Source: Candidatus Saccharibacteria bacterium UBA2951 (GTDB lineage Bacteria > Patescibacteriota > Saccharimonadia > Saccharimonadales > Saccharimonadaceae). Taken from it: 64,000 nt of DNA. The DNA lies in the NCBI GenBank assembly GCA_002348615.1, contig DEBR01000003.1, positions 1 to 64,000 on the forward strand, given 5' to 3'. Below the pieces are notes generated by a model that ran no database searches, was not told the origin of the DNA, and saw only the letters and a list, made by a program, of their open reading frames with translations. Positions within the stretch are counted from its first letter, which is position 1. Each line of letters begins with the position of its first letter. Below, in pieces: positions 42,570 through 51,485 of the stretch. A program made the translations under genes and the position numbers.

Positions 42570-43787
42570 ATGGAACAAACACACGAACCGAACGCTAACG
42601 TGCAAGCTGGACCGGCGACGTCTGAAGCACCTATGAAAAGCGAATACGCTTCGGGTAAGCCGTCCAAACGGCCACTGTTTATCATCGTGCTGCTTATTCT
42701 CGCCGGCCTAACAGGCTTTGCCGGCTCATGGGCACAAGATTATCTTCAGGGTGACTTACGTTCATCAACGGTACTGAACACCTCTAAAGAAGATGGCAAC
42801 AATGTCGTCACCCCGAACGAAGAATCAATCGCGGCGGTCGCCAAGGCCGTCAGTCCGAGCGTCGTGTCGATCCTGACGACGACCAACCAAGTGTCACGCC
42901 TGTTTAATCAGCAATACCAGCAAGAAGGAGCCGGTACGGGCATGATCGTCAGCTCGAACGGTTACATCATGACGAATAAGCACGTCATCGATGGTGCGGA
43001 CAAGGTAACAGTGGTACTTCCGGACGGCAAGACCTACGAGAACGTCGATGTACTCGGTAGTGACCCCTTAAACGACGTTGCCTTCCTGAAAATCAGGAAC
43101 GTATCGGGTCTACCGGCGATCGTGCTGGGTGATTCCAAGACTATCCGTATCGGGCAGTCGGTCGTGGCTATCGGTAACGCCCTCGGACAGTACCAGAACA
43201 GCGTGACCAGTGGTATCGTCTCAGGAACCGGGCGCCCTGTAACGGCCTCGAGCGATGGCACTGCAAACGGCAGCACCGAGAGTCTTACGGACTTGATTCA
43301 AACCGACGCCGCCATCAACTCCGGTAATTCCGGGGGTCCGCTCCTTAACCTGAAGGGGCAGGTCATTGGCATCAATACTGCTATCGCGCAGGACGCCCAA
43401 AGTATCGGCTTTGCCATTCCGATCAGCGCTACTAAGGGGCTACTGGCTCATGTTATCAAGACTGGCAAGGTCGAGCGCTCGTACCTTGGCGTGCAATATA
43501 TGTCCATCACTCCGGCCATCAAAGAACAGTACCGCCTGCCAGTCGATAAAGGGGACTACATAACCTCGGACCGTGGCAACAGCGTGCAAGCAAATGGTCC
43601 CGCGGCAAAGGCGGGAGTGAAAAACGGAGATATCATCACGCAGGTGAACGGGTATAATGTAGGCGAAATCGCCAGCGTTTCTACCTTAATTTCAGAATAC
43701 GAACCCGGCCAAAAGGTCGAGCTTACGGTATTGCGGGACGGCAAAGAGCTCAAACTGACCGCGACGCTCGGGACCTACCAACGCTAG
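42570..43787 (+). CDS. htrA: Membrane-anchored HtrA/DegP serine protease
   Basis: This 405-residue protein has an anchor at about 35-53, a trypsin-like domain with the triad H138 (TNKHVI), D169 (NDVAF) and S254 (GNSGGPL), and one PDZ domain (about 305-400). It degrades misfolded exported proteins. Single-PDZ membrane HtrA is usual in Gram-positive bacteria. The stop overlaps that of prmC by 3 nt (convergent). Confidence 0.94.
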   Translation: MEQTHEPNANVQAGPATSEAPMKSEYASGKPSKRPLFIIVLLILAGLTGFAGSWAQDYLQGDLRSSTVLNTSKEDGNNVVTPNEESIAAVAKAVSPSVVSILTTTNQVSRLFNQQYQQEGAGTGMIVSSNGYIMTNKHVIDGADKVTVVLPDGKTYENVDVLGSDPLNDVAFLKIRNVSGLPAIVLGDSKTIRIGQSVVAIGNALGQYQNSVTSGIVSGTGRPVTASSDGTANGSTESLTDLIQTDAAINSGNSGGPLLNLKGQVIGINTAIAQDAQSIGFAIPISATKGLLAHVIKTGKVERSYLGVQYMSITPAIKEQYRLPVDKGDYITSDRGNSVQANGPAAKAGVKNGDIITQVNGYNVGEIASVSTLISEYEPGQKVELTVLRDGKELKLTATLGTYQR

Positions 43788-44620
43788 TCGTTATCTAGCC
43801 TGAAGGCGACCACGTACTCATCACGGCCGACTTCTTTGAAGTCATGCTTCTTCGCGTAAACGGAAATCGTGTCGAGCTGACTTGGGTCGGCTTCAAGCAG
43901 TAACAAGGCACCGGGCTTTGCGCGCGCGGCGACCTGCTCGATACATCGTTTAATAACGGCCAATCCACCGTCTTCAGCATATAGCGCCTCGGCTGGCTCA
44001 TTGGCCAGTTCCGGTGACTGGTAATCCCACGAACGGTCGACGTACGGCAGGTTAGCGAGGATGATGTCGGGAGAATAGGGGTAGTTTGTCAGCAGGTCAC
44101 TCACGAACGTTTCTACTTCCGCGCCTAGTAACCGAGCATTTTTCTCGGCGACAGTCAGCGCGTGGCGGCTATTGTCTACTAACGCGACCTCGAACTGCGG
44201 GAATAACAGCTTCGCGGTAATTCCTAAGCAACCGCTGCCGGTTCCCAGGTCTACCAATCGTTTTTCAACGATACCGGGAAGTTCCGCCGAACGCGGTAAA
44301 AGTGTTTGCAGCATGTCTATCAACTGCTCGCTTTCAGGGCGGGGAATAAGCACGGCCGGACTAACAACGAACCGGCGGCCATAAAATTCCTTATGGCCGA
44401 TGATATATGCTACCGGTACGCGATCTTTTCGTAGCTCAACACGGGCATTGGCGATATCTTCGTCGCGAGCACTCAGTTCTTCATCGCCATGGGCATGCAA
44501 GTACGTTCGGGGGTGGCGAATGGTATGCGCCAGAATGATTTCGGCATCAAGCCGTGGTGAAGGCAGGATTTCATCCGCCAGTTCATCTGTCGCCGCCTTA
44601 AGCCATGCTGAAATCGTCAT
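43784..44620 (-). CDS. prmC: Release factor glutamine methyltransferase PrmC
   Basis: This 278-residue SAM enzyme methylates the GGQ glutamine of release factors. It has an N-terminal helical domain (PSPRLDAEIILAH), IPRPESE, and the SAM motif VDLGTGSGCLG. The catalytic motif, normally NPPY, reads NLPY here. I trimmed the start to the ATG at 44,620. A probable leaderless -10 (GATAAT) lies 6 nt upstream. Its substrate gene prfA lies 0.6 kb away. Confidence 0.9.
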   Translation of the reverse strand: MTISAWLKAATDELADEILPSPRLDAEIILAHTIRHPRTYLHAHGDEELSARDEDIANARVELRKDRVPVAYIIGHKEFYGRRFVVSPAVLIPRPESEQLIDMLQTLLPRSAELPGIVEKRLVDLGTGSGCLGITAKLLFPQFEVALVDNSRHALTVAEKNARLLGAEVETFVSDLLTNYPYSPDIILANLPYVDRSWDYQSPELANEPAEALYAEDGGLAVIKRCIEQVAARAKPGALLLLEADPSQLDTISVYAKKHDFKEVGRDEYVVAFRLDND

Positions 44621-44658
44621 ACTTACATTATCCCACCTCTTGCATAATGTGCAAAACA

Positions 44659-44687
44659 TTGACAAATAAGCATAAGTATGATAGATT
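44659..44687 (+). promoter_or_regulatory. Promoter of the 190-aa gene
   Basis: TTGACA (44,659-44,664), 17-nt spacer ending in TATGA, TAGATT (44,682-44,687), then 6 nt to ATG. It is a looser member of the TATGC class and gives a leaderless message. Confidence 0.6.
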
Positions 44688-44693
44688 GTCCGT

Positions 44694-45266
44694 ATGGAAC
44701 CGAAAAACAAAAACAACGTTCATAACATCGGCCGAAATGATCGAGACGCGATCGCACGACAAGTCGGTATGACAGAGTTCGAACCTTCTGAAAGTGTCCA
44801 CAAACCAGAACAAGTTCGCGATCACCGTCCGGGACGTGTACTGACAGCGCTTGGTGCTACCGCGGCCGTCCTTGGAACGGCATGGCTTGCCGCACCACGT
44901 TCACACGATGCACCACTACCTGACGATAAGAAAACCTTCTCCGAAGAGGTCGCTGAATCAGCCCAGAAACCGTACGACCCTGCCAAAGATGAATTGGTCA
45001 TTGATGGAATTCGGGTAAAGCCCGGTAATCCGGACCGTAACACTCCTTCTGAAGCCGTGCTTGGTGACCCACGCGTCAAGGCGTTCGTCGAAGCAAATCC
45101 AGACGAGTCGTCATCCGTTACGACTAGCGCAATGTCGCTGCCGGGAGGTAACGAAGCCGGTATCGTTATGCGTGATGTTGACCACGACGGCGACAAAGAC
45201 GCCGTTGCTGTTCAGATCGAAGAAGAACATCCTTCAATCGAAATAGAAGATAAGACTATCCATTAG
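44694..45266 (+). CDS. Hypothetical membrane-anchored protein with Asp-rich Ca-like loop
   Basis: This 190-residue protein has a hydrophilic N-terminus (1-45), one hydrophobic segment (about 49-66), and an acidic outer part with a DVDHDGDKDA loop (161-170) like an EF-hand or thrombospondin-3 Ca site. The 563-aa protein has a similar loop. No family is recognised. Convergent 4-nt overlap with prfA. Confidence 0.68.
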   Translation: MEPKNKNNVHNIGRNDRDAIARQVGMTEFEPSESVHKPEQVRDHRPGRVLTALGATAAVLGTAWLAAPRSHDAPLPDDKKTFSEEVAESAQKPYDPAKDELVIDGIRVKPGNPDRNTPSEAVLGDPRVKAFVEANPDESSSVTTSAMSLPGGNEAGIVMRDVDHDGDKDAVAVQIEEEHPSIEIEDKTIH

Positions 45267-46333
45267 CTTTCGGCGTTCTGTGCCTTAAGCTCACGTTCGT
45301 AGGCCTGTAATTTTTCAATGATATCGTCGATATCACCGTTCATTGCCTGCGGAATACCGCTCCTGGAATAGCCTATACGGTGGTCGGTAATGCGATCCTG
45401 CGGAAAGTTATAGGTGCGGATCTTTTCGCTGCGGTCGCCTGTGCCGATGAGCCCGCGCCGTTCAGCGGATAGTTTGGCGTTTTCTTCGTCGATCTTAATT
45501 TGGAGCAGCCGTGAGCGTAGCACGCTCATGGCTTTTTCTTTGTTCTTCAGCTGAGACTTCTCGTCTTGGTTCGACACGACTAGGCCAGATGGCAGGTGGG
45601 TGATGCGCACGGCCGAGTCGGTCGTGTTCACCGATTGGCCACCATGGCCGGACGCGCGGAAAATATCGATACGTAGGTCCTTCGGGTCAATGACGATGTC
45701 GGTCTCTTCGGCTTCGGGCAGCACGGCCACCGTAACAGTACTGGTGTGGATACGGCCCTGGCTTTCGGTGGCCGGTACGCGCTGCACTCGGTGCACGCCG
45801 GACTCGAACTTCAGGAACGAGTAGGGGGCGTCGCCCTTGATTTCGACCACGACTTCTTTGTAGCCACCGCTGTCATTGGCACTTTCGCTCATCTGCTCTG
45901 TCTTAAAGCCGTGGGCTTCGCACCAGCGGAGGTACATGCGGTATAGTTCGGCCGCGAATAGGCTGGCTTCATCACCGCCGGCGCCGGCGCGGATTTCCAT
46001 GATGACGTTCTTTTCGTCGTTCGGGTCTTTCGGAGTAAGCAGAACGAATAACTCTTCGTTGAGCGTTTCGAGCTTCGTCTCAAGTTCGGGAACTTCAGCT
46101 TTTGCCAGTTCGGCCAGCTCATCGCTGCCAGTCGACAGTTCCTTGGCTTCGGCGAGCTGCTTTTCAAGCTGCTCGCGCTCCTGGGCCTTTGAAATGAGTG
46201 AGTCAAGTTCGCTCAGGCGCCGGCTTTTGGCTCCGAATGCCGGGTCGCTGTACGCGTCGGGCGTCGACAAAAAGGCCGTCAGTTCGGCTTTTTCAACGTT
46301 CAGGTCTTCGAGGTTAAGATTGATTACCGGCAT
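45263..46333 (-). CDS. prfA: Peptide chain release factor 1
   Basis: This 356-residue protein has the PCRF domain, GGQ (231-233) in ASGHGGQSVN, and a C-terminal RF domain. It recognises UAA and UAG. TGA still ends genes here, so RF2 should be elsewhere. AAGGAAG precedes the ATG at 46,333; upstream in-frame starts lie in the next gene and are unlikely. Confidence 0.95.
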   Translation of the reverse strand: MPVINLNLEDLNVEKAELTAFLSTPDAYSDPAFGAKSRRLSELDSLISKAQEREQLEKQLAEAKELSTGSDELAELAKAEVPELETKLETLNEELFVLLTPKDPNDEKNVIMEIRAGAGGDEASLFAAELYRMYLRWCEAHGFKTEQMSESANDSGGYKEVVVEIKGDAPYSFLKFESGVHRVQRVPATESQGRIHTSTVTVAVLPEAEETDIVIDPKDLRIDIFRASGHGGQSVNTTDSAVRITHLPSGLVVSNQDEKSQLKNKEKAMSVLRSRLLQIKIDEENAKLSAERRGLIGTGDRSEKIRTYNFPQDRITDHRIGYSRSGIPQAMNGDIDDIIEKLQAYERELKAQNAES

Positions 46334-46691
46334 GGACTTCCTTTCGTGTCGCGAGCAGTATGATGCCGACGATGATGCCAGGCAGCCATGTAAGGACAGA
46401 CAATAGACCAGCCAGCCAGATAAAGACGTTGATGATCGATTTGACAGGACTATCCTGTGCGAACAAAGCCGGGTCTTCGGTATCGGCTCTACATATTCCC
46501 GAGGCAATCGAGCCCGGGCCGCTTGGACACGGCTCGGACGCCGGAGCCATACCCGAGAAGATAAAATTTGATACCGCGTACAAAAGCAGCGCCCCGATAA
46601 AGATCGCCGTCGGCGCGATCAAGCACACCAGGCCCCAGACCAGCTTGAGATGGTTGCTGCGTTTTAACGCGGCTGATTGTACTTGTTCCAT
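46314..46691 (-). CDS. Small membrane protein upstream of prfA
   Basis: This 125-residue protein has two hydrophobic helices (about 18-40 and 80-115), with a loop between that contains two cysteines (EPCPSGPGSIASGICRA), perhaps a disulfide. TTGGAG lies 9 nt before the ATG. It overlaps prfA by 20 nt and is probably co-translated. No family is recognised. Confidence 0.68.
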   Translation of the reverse strand: MEQVQSAALKRSNHLKLVWGLVCLIAPTAIFIGALLLYAVSNFIFSGMAPASEPCPSGPGSIASGICRADTEDPALFAQDSPVKSIINVFIWLAGLLSVLTWLPGIIVGIILLATRKEVHAGNQS

Positions 46692-46734
46692 TCTTGGGTG
46701 CTCCAATTGGTTAAATATCTGAATTTACTATAAC

Positions 46735-46763
46735 AAAAAGGACTGCTCGCGAACGAACAGTCC
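46735..46763 (-). terminator. Terminator of rpmE
   Basis: GGACTG (46,740-46,745) pairs with CAGTCC (46,758-46,763); on the minus strand the stem is followed by TTTTTG. It separates rpmE from the membrane-protein/prfA pair. Confidence 0.78.
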
Positions 46764-46779
46764 CTCTGATATACCGCCG

Positions 46780-47106
46780 CTATTTTTCAGCGGTAGCTTT
46801 TTTTGCCTTGGCGGCAGACTTCTTTTTGGCTTTGTTAGCCAACTCAGCCTTGCGGGCTTCAGCGGCGGCGAACTTAGCCTTAAAGCGGTCGACACGACCT
46901 TCGGTGTCGATGATCTTTTCTTCGCCGGTGAAGAAGGGGTGGGATGCGCTACTGATGTGCACCTTGACCAGTGGGTATTCGTTACCGTCTTCCCACTTGA
47001 TGGTGTCATCCGTTTGCGCAGTACTTTGCGTTAGGAACGCGAACCCAGCCACTTCGTCGCTAAATACGACCGGGCGGTAATTTGTTGGGTGAATACTGCT
47101 TTTCAT
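46780..47106 (-). CDS. rpmE: 50S ribosomal protein L31, type B-like
   Basis: This 108-residue protein starts MKSSIHPTNYRPVVF and contains SHPFFTGEEK, matching L31. It lacks the CxxC zinc cysteines, as in type B. The last 35 residues are an Ala/Lys-rich extension. Start at 47,106 by homology. Confidence 0.88.
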   Translation of the reverse strand: MKSSIHPTNYRPVVFSDEVAGFAFLTQSTAQTDDTIKWEDGNEYPLVKVHISSASHPFFTGEEKIIDTEGRVDRFKAKFAAAEARKAELANKAKKKSAAKAKKATAEK

Positions 47107-47183
47107 ATCTATACGACTATACACTTTACAGAGAGAAATGTCTAGAGTCCTGAGGGGAGAAATGCCAGTCGTATAATGAATAT

Positions 47184-47942
47184 ATGGATAATGATCCAGG
47201 CAATCATTTAGAACAAGTACTAATCCGGGACATTAACGGACTGCTTACGTATGACGGAATGCTCTTGGGCGACAGGGAGATTGTCATATCGCCGGACGAC
47301 GTGACTGACCTTGATGTCACCGATGTCGTGGTCGGTCGCAATGATGAGTACGGGCGAACAGTGTGTCATATTCATCGGCCGCCAAACGAAGAGTCGTACT
47401 GGCGTCACGACACATTCATCGTGTGGGATGATGGTCGGACCACCCGGTTTAATGTCGATATATCGCTTGATGAATCCCAGCAGCGGACTATGCAAGAACT
47501 GCAAGGCGCGCACCAGGCGCTCGTGAAGGAATTTGAGCTTTTGATATCCCGTCGGGTAATTAACTCATCAGACGCAGAAGAAATGTACGATAGCGTTCTA
47601 ATGAGCCTTGAGCGCACTACGAGCGAAGTTAACGACGCGCTTTTAAAGAGTGATGAACTACTTGAAGGTCAGAGCATGCAGACGCTTCGGTCGGTAATTC
47701 AACGGGTTGAGCGGGACGCGCCACCATCCGACGCGCCATATTTAGAATTTACTCAACTCTATGCAGCGATCCATACCTTACGGCACGCGCATTACGACGC
47801 TATGGAGTTGCGCACCTTGCTCGTCGAGCGCTATTTGGAACTCTCGAATCAGCATATGGAAAAAGCCGAGGCGAATTTGTTGCCGGCCATCCAGCCCGCT
47901 GAAGCATGGGGCCTCTTACAACTGCTTGATAAGATACGATAA
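47184..47942 (+). CDS. Hypothetical cytoplasmic protein
   Basis: This 252-residue protein has a beta-rich N-terminal part (about 1-95) and a helical rest (about 100-252) with heptad character. It is acidic overall and has no signal peptide. No family is recognised. TATAAT is 6 nt before the ATG, a likely leaderless start. The promoter of rpsB overlaps its last codons, so the two may be transcribed separately. Confidence 0.7.
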   Translation: MDNDPGNHLEQVLIRDINGLLTYDGMLLGDREIVISPDDVTDLDVTDVVVGRNDEYGRTVCHIHRPPNEESYWRHDTFIVWDDGRTTRFNVDISLDESQQRTMQELQGAHQALVKEFELLISRRVINSSDAEEMYDSVLMSLERTTSEVNDALLKSDELLEGQSMQTLRSVIQRVERDAPPSDAPYLEFTQLYAAIHTLRHAHYDAMELRTLLVERYLELSNQHMEKAEANLLPAIQPAEAWGLLQLLDKIR

Positions 47943-47954
47943 ATCTGGTATATT
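47926..47954 (+). promoter_or_regulatory. Promoter of rpsB-tsf
   Basis: TTGATA (47,926-47,931), inside the preceding gene, 17-nt spacer, TATATT (47,949-47,954). A leader of about 75 nt ends with GAAGGGAGAAGG before the ATG. Confidence 0.6.
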
Positions 47955-48037
47955 CAAACGGTAATAATTTTAACGAAGCAACATCCGCATATATCCTTCG
48001 AATAAACGAGGCGCGGGTGTGAAGGGAGAAGGATATC

Positions 48038-48736
48038 ATGGCAGTCGCTGTTGATATGAAGGCTTTGCTGGAAGCCGGTGTCCACTTCGGACACAAAACC
48101 AGCCGTTGGCACCCGAAAATGGCGCCGTACATTCACTCTAAGCGCCAGGAAACGCACATCATTGACCTGGTCAAGACGGCCGAAGGTCTTGAAAAGGCGC
48201 TTCCATTCCTGACGAAGACCGTCGCAAGCGGCAAAAAAGTACTGTTCGTCGGCACCAAAAAGCAGCACAAGGACATCGTAAAAGCAACGGCTGAAGCTGC
48301 CGGCCAGCCATACGTCACCGAACGTTGGATTGGCGGTATGCTTACCAACACGACAACCATGTCGTCACAGATCAAGAAGCTGCACGACCTGGAGCGCCGC
48401 ATGGCGTCTGGCGACCTTGAAAAGCGCTACAACAAGCTTGAAGTCCAGCGCTTTGCCGAAGAAATTGAAGTTTTGAACCAAAAATACGGCGGCATTAAGG
48501 ACCTTTCTGGCATCCCAGGCGCAGTCGTCGTCGTTGATACCATTGAAGACGCCGGGGCGATACGCGAAGCCAAGAACCTGGGCGTTCCAGTCGTCGGTGT
48601 CGTGGACACTAACGCTGACCCAAGCAAAGTCGACTATGTCATTCCTGGCAACGACGACGCGATCAAAGGTACCGAACTGCTACTTAGCTACTTCGTAGCC
48701 GCGGTCAAAGAAGGTGCAACTAAGGAGGGCAAATAA
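48038..48736 (+). CDS. rpsB: 30S ribosomal protein S2
   Basis: This 232-residue protein matches uS2 throughout (LLEAGVHFGHKTSRWHPKM, WIGGMLTN, VPVVGVVDTNADP). tsf follows 5 nt later, the usual pair. It has a strong ribosome-binding sequence, unlike the many leaderless genes. Confidence 0.97.
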   Translation: MAVAVDMKALLEAGVHFGHKTSRWHPKMAPYIHSKRQETHIIDLVKTAEGLEKALPFLTKTVASGKKVLFVGTKKQHKDIVKATAEAAGQPYVTERWIGGMLTNTTTMSSQIKKLHDLERRMASGDLEKRYNKLEVQRFAEEIEVLNQKYGGIKDLSGIPGAVVVVDTIEDAGAIREAKNLGVPVVGVVDTNADPSKVDYVIPGNDDAIKGTELLLSYFVAAVKEGATKEGK

Positions 48737-48741
48737 TACCT

Positions 48742-49338
48742 ATGGCAGTCACGATTGAAGACATTAAGAAGCTGAAAGAACTGACCGGTGTCGGTCTGAC
48801 CGACGCTAAGGTCGCGCTGGTCGAAGCCGACGGCGACTTTGACAAGGCTCTTGAAGCTATGCGCAAGAAGGGTCTGACCAAGGCCGAGAAAAAAGGCGAC
48901 CGCGAAACCCGCGAAGGCATTATTGACAGCTACGTGCATTCTAACCGCATCGGTGTCGTCATCGAAGTCAACTGCGAAACCGACTTCGTGGCCCGGCTTG
49001 ATGAGTTCAAGGAACTGGCGCACCAGCTTGCCATGCAAGTCGCGGCCATGAACCCGCAGTACGTCAGCTTTGATGACATTCCAGCCGAAGAATATGACGC
49101 CAAAAAGAAGGAACTGCTTGAAAGCGACAGCCTGAAAGGCAAGCCGGCCGATATGGCTGAAAAGATCGTTGAAGGCCAGCTTAAAAAGCACTTCGGCGAA
49201 CAAGTACTCCTAGCACAGCAATATGTCCTAGACGACTCTATGACAGTGGAAGACCGCATTAAGCAGCAGATTGCCAAGAGTGGCGAAAACATCACCGTCG
49301 GCCAATTTAAACGCATTGAGCTAGGCGTCACGGAATAA
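48742..49338 (+). CDS. tsf: Elongation factor Ts
   Basis: This 198-residue nucleotide-exchange factor for EF-Tu has an N-terminal UBA-like domain (TGVGLTDAKVALVEADGDFD), the NCETDFVAR core motif, and a compact dimerisation domain. This is the short form lacking one subdomain repeat, typical of Actinobacteria and small genomes. It is co-transcribed with rpsB. Confidence 0.95.
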   Translation: MAVTIEDIKKLKELTGVGLTDAKVALVEADGDFDKALEAMRKKGLTKAEKKGDRETREGIIDSYVHSNRIGVVIEVNCETDFVARLDEFKELAHQLAMQVAAMNPQYVSFDDIPAEEYDAKKKELLESDSLKGKPADMAEKIVEGQLKKHFGEQVLLAQQYVLDDSMTVEDRIKQQIAKSGENITVGQFKRIELGVTE

Positions 49339-49341
49339 GCT

Positions 49342-49761
49342 ATGGCCACGTACGAAGGCATGGGACTATGCGAACCAGCAGAGTACCAAAGGGCCTTCGA
49401 ACAGCGTGTCCAATACCATCAACTCAAATCGGGCGAACTATATGTCGCCCGATTTGAAATTGAGGATTTTCCGAAAGCCTACCGTATTTTAGGCCGTGTC
49501 GGTATTTTGGCAGGTACGTACGGCGGCGTCGGTAACCTTGAGTTCCAATTGCTGAACGACCAGGATCAACCACTTGCAATCCCGCCTCGCTCGACAATGA
49601 GGGACGGCATACTCAACATTGATCGCGGTGTCGTATATAAAGACCCTCAGCGTGGCGAACTGACTATGCGTGACGCCTGTTTGGATAATTATTCACGAGG
49701 TCTTGATTTCGATTCATGGGTGGCGGAAATGAACGAACTGACAGGAGTAGGCGGACGGTAA
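49342..49761 (+). CDS. Hypothetical protein downstream of tsf
   Basis: This 139-residue cytoplasmic protein is mixed alpha/beta. It starts 3 nt after the tsf stop, so it is probably in the same operon. No recognised family or motif; it has a region LEFQLLNDQDQPLAIPPRS that looks like beta strands. Function is unknown. Confidence 0.65.
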   Translation: MATYEGMGLCEPAEYQRAFEQRVQYHQLKSGELYVARFEIEDFPKAYRILGRVGILAGTYGGVGNLEFQLLNDQDQPLAIPPRSTMRDGILNIDRGVVYKDPQRGELTMRDACLDNYSRGLDFDSWVAEMNELTGVGGR

Positions 49762-49816
49762 CTCTTCCGGTCCTGGAGCTATAAGCCAGGCTACAAGTGC
49801 TACAATCGTAAGCACT

Positions 49817-50293
49817 ATGAAGCGTAATGGCTTTACCATCGTTGAACTTCTTATCGTCATCTTGGTGATATCCATATTGGCGGCCATTACGGTAGTAGCC
49901 TATAACGGTGTCCAAAACCAAGCTAATGACAGTGCCGTACAGAACGATTTGAAAAATTTCGGTAAAAAAATGGAATTGTTTAAGGTCGATAACGAGACAT
50001 ACCCGGCGGCGGGTGACATTACGGCATCACTTGGACTTCGGTTTGCAAAGCAGGCATATGGAACGGATTTTCAAGGAAGGAACGTACGGTACTGTATCAA
50101 TTCATCAACAGGTGAATATGTACTGGTGGCGAATTCAAAATCGGGCAATTACTATTTAGTAAAGCCTGGAGCGGTCGTCGAGGCCACTGTATCGACATAT
50201 GGTTGGGGCGTGTGTAACCTGGTAGGGTTGTCATCGACCAACCCGAACCCGAACGGCTATTCGGCCGGCGTTTGGGCAGCCTGGACGAATTAA
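49817..50293 (+). CDS. Type IV pilin, copy 1
   Basis: This 158-residue prepilin has a short basic leader cut after MKRNG, then FTIVELLIVILV with the conserved Glu at +5, an N-terminal hydrophobic helix, and a globular head with two cysteines (YCINSS and WGVCNL) for a disulfide. Type IV pili of Saccharibacteria are linked to motility and host attachment. TACAAT lies 10 nt before the ATG. It is a tandem paralogue of the next gene. Confidence 0.92.
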   Translation: MKRNGFTIVELLIVILVISILAAITVVAYNGVQNQANDSAVQNDLKNFGKKMELFKVDNETYPAAGDITASLGLRFAKQAYGTDFQGRNVRYCINSSTGEYVLVANSKSGNYYLVKPGAVVEATVSTYGWGVCNLVGLSSTNPNPNGYSAGVWAAWTN

Positions 50294-50338
50294 AAGGGCT
50301 CCTGTTGGTGCGCTAACGATGATACAATCATAACCATT

Positions 50339-50815
50339 ATGAAAGTCCGTGGCTTTACGATCGTCGAACTGCTTCTCGTAATCGTTATTATCGGTATCGT
50401 CGCATCAATAACGATAGTTGCTTATAGGGGTACACAGTTTAAAGCGAGCGACGCCGCCGTACAGGTGGATTTGAAGAACTTTGGCAAACGCGTTGAGTCG
50501 TTCAAGATTGAAAACGGCGCGTACCCAACGCCTAGTGATTTTACAGCCTCTCTTGGGCTTAAGTTTTCAAAAGCTTCGTACGGCGTAGACAGTCAGGGCT
50601 ACAACGTACGGTATTGCCGGAACACGACCACTGATACATATGTAGTGCTGGCGAATTCAAAATCGGGCAATTACTTTATGGTGCAAACAGGGGCTATAGT
50701 ATCCAGTACGGCAGCGACGTACGGATGGGGGGTGTGTCAGCTGGTTGGCGTCGCAACGACCAACCCAGACCCGAACGGCTTTTCGCCTGGTGGTTGGGCA
50801 AGCTGGGCAAACTAA
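50339..50815 (+). CDS. Type IV pilin, copy 2
   Basis: This 158-residue prepilin (MKVRG then FTIVELLLVIVI) has the same length and cysteine positions as copy 1. The C-terminal third is strongly conserved (ANSKSGNY, YGWGVC, ANW-type ends), and a stretch of at least 20 bases around position 50,652 is identical to copy 1. It has its own TACAAT, 10 nt before the ATG, so both copies are separately expressed. Confidence 0.92.
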   Translation: MKVRGFTIVELLLVIVIIGIVASITIVAYRGTQFKASDAAVQVDLKNFGKRVESFKIENGAYPTPSDFTASLGLKFSKASYGVDSQGYNVRYCRNTTTDTYVVLANSKSGNYFMVQTGAIVSSTAATYGWGVCQLVGVATTNPDPNGFSPGGWASWAN

Positions 50816-50827
50816 GGGAATATTCCT

Positions 50828-51481
50828 CTATTGTCTGCAGCCCGCGATTGAGGCGACGTTTATGTACGCCTTAGCGGTGGAAAGCTCGTCTGAATCTTCG
50901 GACAATTCACTGCTACTGTCGATAGCGACAGGCTTGATGATCTGAATTGCTGACTGGTCAACGCCATTCTTGACAAGCAGGTCATTCAGCACTTGAGTCC
51001 GTTTGGTCGCGGCGTCCACGGTGTCTTTTTGAGTCGCGTCGCTGCTGACCGTCACCACGACGGAACGTTTAGAGGCATATGACTGATAAAACGTACCGAT
51101 TTTTTTCGCTAATGACTCAGCATTTTCTTTGACGTCTGTGGCGTAATCGGAAGTGCCGTTTTTGAAACCAAACGACTCAGTATAGAACGACTGTGGCGAC
51201 AACTGGTCGTCTGCTTCGTTGCCCGTGAGCACCTTGTAATCGTCTTTGGTCAGGCACGCCGGTGCACTAGAGAACGGATTAATTCCAAGAGCAGACAATG
51301 TTCCGGTCGTCGCTACACAAACAAACAGTACTACCAGCGCGCCAATAAGTAGTCGCTTTTTAGGGTTCGGTCCAGTAGGTTGTTCTGCCGCAAGCGGTGT
51401 TCCAGCGTCAATCGTATTAAACCAGTCCTTAACATCGGGGTCACTCGGTGAAGGTTGGTTGTTGAACGGTGGCATGTCCAT
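50828..51481 (-). CDS. Membrane-anchored protein with OmpA-like periodicity
   Basis: This 217-residue protein has a cytoplasmic Pro/Asn-rich N-terminus, a membrane helix (about 43-65), and an extracellular domain. The end of that domain (TKRTQVLNDLLVKNGVDQSAIQI) resembles the peptidoglycan-binding OmpA-like fold. Two cysteines at the ends of the outer domain may pair. GGAG precedes the ATG at 51,481. It starts 4 nt after the pilin-phosphatase gene and is probably in the same operon. Confidence 0.68.
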   Translation of the reverse strand: MDMPPFNNQPSPSDPDVKDWFNTIDAGTPLAAEQPTGPNPKKRLLIGALVVLFVCVATTGTLSALGINPFSSAPACLTKDDYKVLTGNEADDQLSPQSFYTESFGFKNGTSDYATDVKENAESLAKKIGTFYQSYASKRSVVVTVSSDATQKDTVDAATKRTQVLNDLLVKNGVDQSAIQIIKPVAIDSSSELSEDSDELSTAKAYINVASIAGCRQ

Positions 51482-51485
51482 GGCC

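Noticed and set aside
44621..44716. N-terminal extension of prmC by 32 codons
   Set aside because: It overlaps the divergent promoter at 44,659 and has no homology; PrmC starts at 44,620.
46334..46507. N-terminal extension of prfA by 58 codons
   Set aside because: It lies in another frame of the upstream membrane-protein gene; AAGGAAG before 46,333 defines the start.
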